Below are positions 1 through 4,939 of a stretch of 5,085 nt of DNA, one piece after another. The stretch is from Bacteroidota bacterium (GTDB taxonomy: Bacteria > Bacteroidota > Bacteroidia > M30B66). Positions within the stretch are counted from its first letter, which is position 1. Each line of letters begins with the position of its first letter. Location of the stretch: assembly GCA_020438185.1 (NCBI GenBank), contig JAGQVC010000045.1, forward strand, positions 3,762 through 8,846, written 5' to 3'. A model generated the notes under the pieces. It made no database searches and had not been told where the DNA came from. It saw only the letters and a list, made by a program, of their open reading frames with translations. The translations under genes and the position numbers were made by a program.

Positions 1-622
1 GGTTTGCGCCGTTCCGGCGGATTTAACCCAGCCTTGTAAGCCGCTTGCTTTAATAAATGTGAACTGCGACTCGCTTTTTAGCCGGCTTAGCTGGACTGCA
101 GTTCCTGCGGGTTGCGATGAAGATGTGGTTAAGGTGAAAGTGTTTTTCAGGCCTGCCCAGGCCGAAGATTTTGTATTACTGAATGAGTTCAGTTATCCCG
201 CCGATTCGATCATGCTTCATGAACCCGGTGAATCGCTTGCCGGTTGTTACCGGATTATTGCGGTTGACTCGTTCATGAATGAGAGCGCTTACACCGAGTT
301 GTGCGCCGACAATTGTCCGGTTTACGAATTACCCAATACGTTTTCGCCGAACGGCGACGGAGTAAATGACTTTTTCAGGCCGTTCCCGTATGCTTTTATC
401 GAATCGGTTGAGTTTAGCGTTTACAACCGCTGGGGCAACCTTCTTTACGAAACCACAGATGCCATGATTAAATGGGATGGCACCTGGCAGGGTCAGCTTT
501 TACCCGATGGTGTTTACTATTATATATGTACCGTGAATGAAATTCGACTCGAAGGCATCGTGAAGCGGAAACTGAAAGGCACCATTCAATTATTTGGAAT
601 TTCATCTAAATCAGGCAACTGA
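1..622 (+). CDS. C-terminal part of a type IX secretion (type B sorting domain) surface protein, 5' truncated
   Basis: The reading frame is open from the left edge (first full codon at position 2) and ends at TGA 620-622, so only the last 206 residues of a probably much longer protein are visible. Residues about 10-105 have a fibronectin-III-like, cysteine-containing character (for example LSWTAVPAG and CYRIIAVDSF). Residues about 110-199 match the gliding-motility-associated C-terminal domain: LPNTFSPNGDGVND, then VYNRWGNLLYET, KWDGTW, LPDGVYYY and KGTIQLF. In this family the domain is a type B signal for export across the outer membrane by the type IX system, usually on adhesins or other large cell-surface proteins; the passenger function cannot be told from this fragment. 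An eight-residue tail (GISSKSGN) follows the last strand. The GTG at 59 is in frame but is only an internal Val codon, because no stop lies upstream of it in the window. The family call is firm; the protein's role is unknown. Confidence 0.9.
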   Translation, partial: VCAVPADLTQPCKPLALINVNCDSLFSRLSWTAVPAGCDEDVVKVKVFFRPAQAEDFVLLNEFSYPADSIMLHEPGESLAGCYRIIAVDSFMNESAYTELCADNCPVYELPNTFSPNGDGVNDFFRPFPYAFIESVEFSVYNRWGNLLYETTDAMIKWDGTWQGQLLPDGVYYYICTVNEIRLEGIVKRKLKGTIQLFGISSKSGN

Positions 623-623
623 T

Positions 624-1232
624 ATGTTTACAGGAATTATTGAGACTACAGGATTGGTAAAGGAAATTTCAGCCGACCGGAATAATCTCAGTTTTAGTAT
701 TGAGTCGGAGCTAAGTGCTGAACTTAAAGTTGACCAAAGCCTTGCTCATAACGGTGTTTGTTTAACAGTTGAAGCCATTGATGGAAATACATATCGTGTT
801 ACTGCTATTCATGAAACTCTGCAAAAAACAAATCTGGGAGAGCTAAAACCAGGTTCGGTTGTGAATCTGGAAAGGAGCCTTCAGTTTGGCGGGCGCATCG
901 ACGGGCATATTGTGCAGGGACATGTTGATGTGAAGGGCAAAGTAGAATCGCTCTCTGACGAAGGCGGCAGCCTCAGGATTTCAATTTCTCATCCCGCCGC
1001 AGGCGGATATTTGACTGTAGAAAAAGGCTCTGTTTGTGTGAACGGGGTTAGCCTTACAGTAGTAAACAGCCGTGCCGGCGGATTTGAAATAGCCGTAATA
1101 CCTTATACACTCGGGCACACCAATTTGGGCAATTTAAAAGAAGGCGATTCTGTAAATATTGAGTTTGATGTACTTGGGAAATACGCCGCCAATTACATGA
1201 GCCTGTATGCAGACATGGTTAAACAATCTTAA
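624..1232 (+). CDS. ribE: Riboflavin synthase, alpha subunit
   Basis: This cytosolic enzyme catalyses the last step of riboflavin synthesis, dismutating two molecules of 6,7-dimethyl-8-ribityllumazine into riboflavin and a pyrimidinedione that is recycled. The 202 residues have the expected family length and the two tandem lumazine-binding barrels. Repeat 1 (about 1-95) opens with the hallmark MFTGIIE and carries SLAHNGVCLTV (39-49), with the active-site-region Cys at 46. Repeat 2 begins near GGRIDGHIVQGHVD (89-102) and carries GSVCVNGVSLTV (135-146) and IPYTLGHTNLG (159-169). The start is ATG 624, which gives the conserved N-terminus; an in-frame TTG at 594 would add ten residues that do not fit the family. 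A weak AGG lies eight bases upstream. The ATG follows the preceding TGA by one base, so the two genes may be co-transcribed, although their functions look unrelated. Other rib genes are not in view. In some species the same gene is called ribC. Confidence 0.96.
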   Translation: MFTGIIETTGLVKEISADRNNLSFSIESELSAELKVDQSLAHNGVCLTVEAIDGNTYRVTAIHETLQKTNLGELKPGSVVNLERSLQFGGRIDGHIVQGHVDVKGKVESLSDEGGSLRISISHPAAGGYLTVEKGSVCVNGVSLTVVNSRAGGFEIAVIPYTLGHTNLGNLKEGDSVNIEFDVLGKYAANYMSLYADMVKQS

Positions 1233-1248
1233 ACTGAATATTAATCTC

Positions 1249-1256
1249 TATTTTTG
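1249..1256 (+). promoter_or_regulatory. Possible Bacteroidota -7 box for the regulator gene
   Basis: The bases TATTTTTG match the Bacteroidota housekeeping -7 consensus TAnnTTTG exactly and lie 102 bases before the regulator's ATG, just after ribE ends. No TTTG or TTG is seen at the expected distance upstream; instead the 8-mer TTAAACAA (1219-1226) ends 22 bases before the box. With only one element matching in AT-rich DNA this is tentative. It would give a leader of roughly 95 bases. Confidence 0.35.
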
Positions 1257-1358
1257 ATGCCTAGCTGAACAATGCAAATCAAACAGCGTTGTAAGAGAAA
1301 ACTATGAAGCCCTTTTCTGTTTAATAAATGACAAGGAAGACTGAACGTGATATGAGTT

Positions 1359-2282
1359 ATGCAGACGGCACTTTCTAAATACAGCATTAAAGATCTGGAA
1401 CGTTTATCCGGAATCAAGGCGCACACCATTAGAATATGGGAACAGCGATACAATTTACTTAGCCCGGACAGAACCGAATCCAACATAAGATTATACAACG
1501 ATGAGGAGCTGAAACTAATCCTCAATATTGCTTCGCTGGTAAAAGCCGGAACAAAAATTTCGCATGTAGTTAAGCTACAGCCCGGTGAGATTACAAAACG
1601 AATTCAGGATCTGGTTGCCAATCCTTCCAGTGCTGATGAGTTTTTTAATGTTCAGGTGGACAATCTGGTAATCGCCATGCTGGATTTGGATGACGTGCGG
1701 TTTGAAAAGGTAATCAGCACCTGTACGTTACGATATGGCTTTGAAGATACGATGCTTCATTTGCTGATTCCTTTTCTGCAGAAGGTTGGAATTATGTGGA
1801 GAACCGGCGAAGCCAGCATTTTGCAGGAACATTTTATAAGTAACCTGATTCGTAAAAAGGTTTTGGTTGCGATTGATGCATACGCAGGCATTGCTCCGCC
1901 GGATGCAGACCGCTGGGTTCTTTTTCTGCCCGAAGGGGAGTTACATGAAATCGGACTTCTGTTTTCCAAATACCTCCTTAAAGTTCGCGGAAAAAAGGTG
2001 ATGTATTTTGGTCAAACAACACCACTTGATGAAATAGTTAAATATTGCATCCAGAATAAAGTTTCACACGTTCTAACATTTATCACCTCAGCTTTTTCTT
2101 CAGATGGCCTTAACTCCTATATGAGCCGTCTTGCAAGTTCGCTCAGCGGGGTTCAGGTTCTTGTTGCAGGAGGTATGGTTGCGGGCAGACAATCGGAATG
2201 GCCTAATGTTAAGGTGTTGAATGAAGTTTGTGACCTTACAGATGTTGCAGGCCCAAGATTGCGATCTTCTGTTTTATCCTGA
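1359..2282 (+). CDS. MerR-family, cobalamin-binding regulator, CarH/LitR-like (probable B12-dependent photoreceptor)
   Basis: This is a 307-residue cytosolic transcription factor. Residues 8-75 form a MerR-type winged helix-turn-helix (YSIKDLERLSGIKAHTIRIW, then the wing around PDRTESNIRLY). Residues about 93-175 form the four-helix cobalamin cap, and about 183-300 a Rossmann-like B12-binding domain. The CarH signature is complete: Trp147, nine residues, then Glu157-His158 (W-x9-EH, upper-face contacts to adenosylcobalamin), and ELHEIG at 194-199 with His196 as candidate lower cobalt ligand. Glu replaces the usual Asp of DxHxxG. Gly271-Gly272 matches the later GG of the B12 fold. CarH proteins bind operators in the dark with adenosylcobalamin and dissociate in light, derepressing carotenoid genes; the sigma-crtB-ispH run downstream fits that role. 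ATG 1359 is the first in-frame start, since TGA 1353-1355 precedes it. An earlier ATG (1352) is out of frame. DNA targets and light response are inferred, not shown. Confidence 0.9.
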   Translation: MQTALSKYSIKDLERLSGIKAHTIRIWEQRYNLLSPDRTESNIRLYNDEELKLILNIASLVKAGTKISHVVKLQPGEITKRIQDLVANPSSADEFFNVQVDNLVIAMLDLDDVRFEKVISTCTLRYGFEDTMLHLLIPFLQKVGIMWRTGEASILQEHFISNLIRKKVLVAIDAYAGIAPPDADRWVLFLPEGELHEIGLLFSKYLLKVRGKKVMYFGQTTPLDEIVKYCIQNKVSHVLTFITSAFSSDGLNSYMSRLASSLSGVQVLVAGGMVAGRQSEWPNVKVLNEVCDLTDVAGPRLRSSVLS

Positions 2283-2308
2283 GTTTTTATCTTTTGTTTA
2301 ACGTAAAT

Positions 2309-2328
2309 CTACCGCCTGCAAGCGGTGG
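2309..2328 (+). terminator. Possible weak hairpin after the regulator gene
   Basis: Twenty-seven bases after the regulator's stop codon, ACCGC (2311-2315) and GCGGT (2322-2326) form a perfect five-pair GC-rich stem around a six-base loop (CTGCAA). One G-U and one C-G pair at the base extend it to seven pairs. It is followed by AATTTCGCATTT, which is only partly T-rich, so this is a poor intrinsic terminator at best. Confidence 0.35.
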
Positions 2329-2405
2329 AATTTCGCATTTGGCTGCAAATCAGCGCCTAAGGTCAGCATTCCCTCTTTTTAGCAATCTGGTTTTATTAAA
2401 CAAAA

Positions 2406-2429
2406 TGTACTTATTTGTTCAACAGTACA
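2406..2429. promoter_or_regulatory. TGTAC/GTACA inverted half-sites, possible operator
   Basis: TGTAC (2406-2410) and its complement GTACA (2425-2429) face each other across 14 bases. Inside lies a second, non-concentric palindrome TGTT-C-AACA (2416-2424). ACA-containing half-sites of this kind occur in known CarH operators, but five-base arms in AT-rich DNA are weak evidence. Confidence 0.25.
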
Positions 2430-2462
2430 GGAACCGGATATGGCATATACAATCGTATATAA

Positions 2463-2481
2463 AATGACCATTTAGGTCATT
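2463..2481. promoter_or_regulatory. 19-base perfect dyad, possible operator
   Basis: AATGACC (2463-2469) and GGTCATT (2475-2481) are perfect seven-base inverted arms around ATTTA. The site lies about 130 bases upstream of the promoter -33 box. There is no T-run after it, so a terminator is unlikely; the size and short spacer resemble an operator for a dimeric regulator. The protein that would bind is unknown. Confidence 0.4.
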
Positions 2482-2573
2482 CATTGTATTTAACAAATTT
2501 TTTGAATAACCTATCATTCATCCAATGTCTTGTCAGTCTTGAGTTTCAAGCCATTTGTAAACAATGTTGATAT

Positions 2574-2585
2574 ATGTATCTACAT
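2574..2585. promoter_or_regulatory. ATGTA-TC-TACAT dyad, possible operator
   Basis: ATGTA (2574-2578) and TACAT (2581-2585) form a perfect five-base dyad with a two-base spacer, 26 bases upstream of the promoter's -33 box. The TACAT half-site recurs at 2635-2639, overlapping the -7 box, and at 2644-2648. The placement would suit a site for a regulator of the sigma promoter; binding is inferred only. Confidence 0.3.
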
Positions 2586-2611
2586 TAATTTTAATTATAA
2601 CTGGATTTTTG

Positions 2612-2642
2612 TTTGGCGATTTCATTTTGTTTAATACATTTG
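2612..2642 (+). promoter_or_regulatory. Consensus Bacteroidota housekeeping promoter for the sigma-crtB-ispH operon
   Basis: TTTG (2612-2615) is followed after 19 bases by TACATTTG (2635-2642), matching the Bacteroidota primary-sigma consensus of a TTTG box and TAnnTTTG at both elements with permitted spacing. An alternative TTTG at 2608-2611 gives a spacing of 23. Transcription would start near 2648-2650, leaving a leader of only about 18 bases before the sigma-factor ATG at 2667. No other consensus promoter was found in the gap, and gaps inside the downstream operon are 33, 9 and 5 bases, so this probably serves all four genes. Confidence 0.75.
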
Positions 2643-2658
2643 TTACATCATTAAACAA
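2627..2658. promoter_or_regulatory. 9-base inverted repeat straddling the -7 box and transcription start; candidate operator
   Basis: TTGTTTAAT (2627-2635) and ATTAAACAA (2650-2658) are perfect nine-base inverted arms with a 14-base spacer, centred at 2642.5. The left arm touches the first base of the -7 box and the right arm lies at or just after the predicted transcription start. A protein bound here would block RNA polymerase, as expected of a repressor site. The arms are AT-rich, so chance symmetry cannot be excluded. Confidence 0.5.
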
Positions 2659-2666
2659 TATAAAAT

Positions 2667-3179
2667 ATGTCAGCTTTAGAATTCAACGCAGAAGTTATTA
2701 GTCTTAGCAAACCCCTCAAGTATTTTGCTCTTAATCTAACCTCCAACGACGAGGAAGCCAAGGATTTACTCCAGGAAACAATACTGAAGGCAATCAGTAA
2801 CCGTCATCGTTTTGTTGAGAAGACCAATCTGAAGGCCTGGCTCTATACAATAATGAAGAACATATTCATTAATAATTACAGACGTGCGGTAAAGTCCAAT
2901 ACGATTGTTGACAAAACCAAGGATTTGTATTTTTTGAATATTCCTCAGCAATCGCAGTCCTACACACCTGAATCAAAATATTCTGAAAGAGAAATTCTGA
3001 AAAAGATTGATGTTTTGCAGGACGAATACAAAATTCCTTTTACCATGTATTTTGATGGATATAAATACAAGGAAATTGCAGACTATCTGGATTTACCTAT
3101 TGGTACTGTTAAAAGCAGAATATTCCTTGCGCGTCGTCAGCTCATGGCTATGTTAAAAGGGTATAGAAATCAGAATTAA
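2667..3179 (+). CDS. ECF-type RNA polymerase sigma factor
   Basis: At 170 residues this has the size and two-domain plan of an extracytoplasmic-function sigma factor, which directs core RNA polymerase to a specific promoter set. Region 2 spans about residues 10-75: DLLQET (33-38) is the typical region 2.2 core-binding motif, and LKAWLYTIMKNIFINNYRR (55-73) covers the -10-reading 2.3/2.4 part. A variable linker (75-108) follows. Region 4 (about 110-165) contains the helix-turn-helix YKEIADYLDLPIGTVKSRIFLARRQL (134-159), which reads the -35 element. The N-terminus from ATG 2667 fits the family. No anti-sigma gene follows; crtB starts 33 bases later, so control is more likely transcriptional, through the dyad-rich promoter upstream. 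Its target promoters are unknown; carotenoid genes are the likely ones from context. Confidence 0.92.
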   Translation: MSALEFNAEVISLSKPLKYFALNLTSNDEEAKDLLQETILKAISNRHRFVEKTNLKAWLYTIMKNIFINNYRRAVKSNTIVDKTKDLYFLNIPQQSQSYTPESKYSEREILKKIDVLQDEYKIPFTMYFDGYKYKEIADYLDLPIGTVKSRIFLARRQLMAMLKGYRNQN

Positions 3180-3212
3180 TGTTTAAACCATCCAGAAGGT
3201 AATTGATTGCTT

Positions 3213-4049
3213 ATGACTCAGTTTGAACAGGTTTCGATGCGTTGCAGCCGGATGGCAACTCAGCGTTACAGTACATCATTTACCCTCGGTATTAAGTCGC
3301 TTGCAAAACGCTTCCGCAACCCGGTTTATGCCATTTACGGATTTGTGCGCTTTGCTGATGAAATAGTGGACACTTTTAACAGGAAGGACAATGCTGAGCT
3401 GCTTGCAGAATTTAGGAAAGATACATTCCAGGCAATAGAGCGCGGTATTAGTCTAAACCCAATTCTAAACTCCTTTCAAAAGGTAGTAAATGATTATTCA
3501 ATCGATCACGAATTGATTGAGACCTTTCTTGACAGCATGGAAATGGATCTGAAAGATCTCAAATACTCACAACAGCTTTACGAACAGTATATATTAGGTT
3601 CTGCCGAGGTAGTTGGATTAATGTGCTTACGCGTTTTTACAGAAGGAGACAGGGAAACTTACGACAAGTTAAAGCACAATGCGATGAAACTTGGGTCTGC
3701 CTTCCAGAAAATAAATTTCCTCCGCGATTTAAGAAGCGATTATCGTGAACTGGGCAGGGTTTACTTTCCTCACCTCAACATGAGTGAATTCGATGAAGCC
3801 AATAAAAAAGCGATTGAGGCTGATATTCAGGCTGACTTTTCTCTTGGATTTCAGGGAATTAAACAACTGCCCAAAAGTGCCCGTTTTGGCGTTTATGTAG
3901 CCTACGTTTATTACTATGCACTTTTTAAAAAAATATCATCATTGCCTCCGGCAAGAATACTGGAAGAAAGAATCAGGATCCCCAATTCTAAAAAATACTC
4001 TCTGATTCTGAGCTCTTACGTGAGGCACTCATTAAACATGATTAAATAA
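3213..4049 (+). CDS. crtB: Phytoene synthase (squalene/phytoene synthase family)
   Basis: The enzyme condenses two geranylgeranyl diphosphates head to head into phytoene, the first committed step of C40 carotenoid synthesis, in the cytosol or at the inner face of the membrane. The 278-residue protein has both Asp-rich Mg-diphosphate motifs: DEIVD (49-53) within YGFVRFADEIVDTF, and DLRSD (172-176) within NFLRDLRSDYRELGRVYFP. The substrate-pocket segment YILGSAEVVGLMCLRVF (126-142) is also typical. Early residues YSTSFTLGI (19-27) match the family's N-terminal signature. I choose ATG 3213; a TTG at 3207 would add two residues and sits seven bases after an AGAAGG (3194-3199), so it remains possible. 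It lies 33 bases after the sigma gene and 9 bases before ispH, clearly one operon. Dehydrosqualene or squalene synthase are alternatives from the same fold, but the regulator and sigma factor favour a carotenoid role. The desaturase crtI is not adjacent, which is somewhat unusual. Confidence 0.9.
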   Translation: MTQFEQVSMRCSRMATQRYSTSFTLGIKSLAKRFRNPVYAIYGFVRFADEIVDTFNRKDNAELLAEFRKDTFQAIERGISLNPILNSFQKVVNDYSIDHELIETFLDSMEMDLKDLKYSQQLYEQYILGSAEVVGLMCLRVFTEGDRETYDKLKHNAMKLGSAFQKINFLRDLRSDYRELGRVYFPHLNMSEFDEANKKAIEADIQADFSLGFQGIKQLPKSARFGVYVAYVYYYALFKKISSLPPARILEERIRIPNSKKYSLILSSYVRHSLNMIK

Positions 4050-4058
4050 AGAGCAGTC

Positions 4059-4934
4059 ATGTTAAAGCAAACGCAAACTTTTACAAAAAGCCTTGGTCTT
4101 ACGGTTTCGATAGATCAAAATTCAGGATTTTGCTTTGGAGTGGTTTACGCCATTGCCATGGCGGAAGAAGTACTAGACCAGCAAGGTTACTTATATTGTC
4201 TGGGCGACATCGTGCACAACGATGAAGAAGTGAAGCGCCTCAAAGATAAAGGGCTCAGAGTGATTGATCATGCTCAGCTTGAGCAATTACGTGACGAAAA
4301 AGTTTTAATCAGGGCGCACGGCGAACCTCCTTCCACTTACAGGAAAGCAATTGAAAATAATATCACTTTAATTGATGCTACTTGTCCGGTAGTTTTAAAG
4401 CTTCAAAACCGCATCCGAAACTCACACGATAAAAAGGAGACGATTTTCCTGATGGGCAAATCGGGTCATGCGGAAGTAACCGGTTTGATGGGACAAATAA
4501 ATAATGAAGGCGTTGTTTTCTCGGACGTTTCGGAACTGGACGGCGTTCAATTGCCTGAAGAAATTACCCTTTACACCCAAACCACCAAAAGCAAGCAGAA
4601 GTTTCAGGAAACCAGGCGTGCCCTCGAAAGCCGTGGTATTAAAGTAAATGCACACGATACTATTTGCAGCCAGGTGAGCGACCGCGATTCGGAATTACGT
4701 CAATTCGCAGGAAGCTTCGATAAAATTCTCTTTGTTGGGGGAACCAAATCGAGTAATGGTAAAGTGTTGTTTGAGGTCTGCAGGGACTGTAATCCAAACA
4801 CCTATTTTATTTCGAGCGCTGCCGAAATTGACTTCAGCTGGTTTAAACCGGGCGACCGTGTAGGCATTTGCGGAGCTACAAGTACTCCGATGTGGCTGAT
4901 GAAGGAAGTGGAAGCTGTATTGCTTTCAGCCTGA
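4059..4934 (+). CDS. ispH: 4-hydroxy-3-methylbut-2-enyl diphosphate reductase (IspH/LytB)
   Basis: This iron-sulfur enzyme catalyses the final step of the MEP pathway, reducing HMBPP to IPP and DMAPP, the building blocks of quinones, undecaprenyl phosphate and carotenoids. The 291-residue protein carries the three conserved cluster cysteines: Cys25 (GFCFGV), Cys109 (DATCPVV) and Cys203 (DTICSQV). Substrate-binding residues are also present: His53 (IVHN), His87 (RAHGEP), His137 and Glu139 (GHAEV), the TQTT stretch (173-176), Ser231-Ser232-Asn233 (KSSNG) and Ser275 (GATSTP). All key residues expected of an active enzyme are seen. The N-terminus has about ten residues before the first strand beyond many homologues; ATG 4059 is the only ATG that fits. 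The gene begins 9 bases after the crtB stop, which places precursor supply under the same control as carotenoid commitment. The essential pathway probably also needs basal expression when the operon is repressed, unless a second copy or promoter exists elsewhere. Confidence 0.96.
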   Translation: MLKQTQTFTKSLGLTVSIDQNSGFCFGVVYAIAMAEEVLDQQGYLYCLGDIVHNDEEVKRLKDKGLRVIDHAQLEQLRDEKVLIRAHGEPPSTYRKAIENNITLIDATCPVVLKLQNRIRNSHDKKETIFLMGKSGHAEVTGLMGQINNEGVVFSDVSELDGVQLPEEITLYTQTTKSKQKFQETRRALESRGIKVNAHDTICSQVSDRDSELRQFAGSFDKILFVGGTKSSNGKVLFEVCRDCNPNTYFISSAAEIDFSWFKPGDRVGICGATSTPMWLMKEVEAVLLSA

Positions 4935-4939
4935 AAGTA

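Larger units (their letters stand above)
2283..2666. other. 384-base non-coding regulatory region between the regulator and the sigma operon
   Basis: No credible gene is seen on either strand. The region is AT-rich and holds, in order, a weak hairpin (2309-2328), a TGTAC/GTACA dyad (2406-2429), a 19-base dyad (2463-2481), ATGTA-TC-TACAT (2574-2585), and a consensus promoter (2612-2642) overlapped by a 9-base inverted repeat (2627-2658). The 8-mer TTGTTTAA or its complement occurs four times: 2294-2301, 2396-2403, 2627-2634 and 2651-2658. Its length and the density of symmetric sites suggest that one or more DNA-binding proteins act here, the adjacent CarH-like regulator being the obvious candidate. 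Confidence 0.6.

Noticed and set aside
1..58. GTG at 59 as the true start of the first gene
   Set aside because: The frame is open through positions 2-58 with sequence of the same character, so the gene begins outside the window.
594..623. In-frame TTG start giving riboflavin synthase ten more residues
   Set aside because: The extension lies inside the upstream gene, and ATG 624 yields the conserved MFTGIIE N-terminus of the family.
1241..1525. Minus-strand 94-codon open frame
   Set aside because: It lies antisense to the regulator's DNA-binding domain, has no recognisable domain, and the + strand protein there is clearly conserved.
1757..1969. Minus-strand 70-codon open frame
   Set aside because: It is antisense to the cobalamin-binding part of the regulator and has no recognisable features.
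2405..2467. 20-codon + strand open frame in the intergenic gap
   Set aside because: It is very short, has no clear ribosome binding site and overlaps candidate operator sequence; chance is the simplest explanation.
2463..2481. Intrinsic terminator reading of the 19-base dyad
   Set aside because: There is no T-run after the second arm and the stem is not GC-rich.
2292..2634. Direct repeat of the 10-mer TTTTGTTTAA at 2292-2301 and 2625-2634 as a possible attachment-site pair
   Set aside because: A 10-base match in AT-rich DNA is close to chance, and no integrase or mobile gene lies between the copies. The shorter 8-mer family is kept only as a possible regulatory motif.
2766..2951. Minus-strand 61-codon open frame
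   Set aside because: It is antisense to the sigma-factor coding sequence and resembles no protein I know.
4422..4655. Minus-strand 77-codon open frame
   Set aside because: It is antisense to the highly conserved ispH sequence and is best explained as chance.
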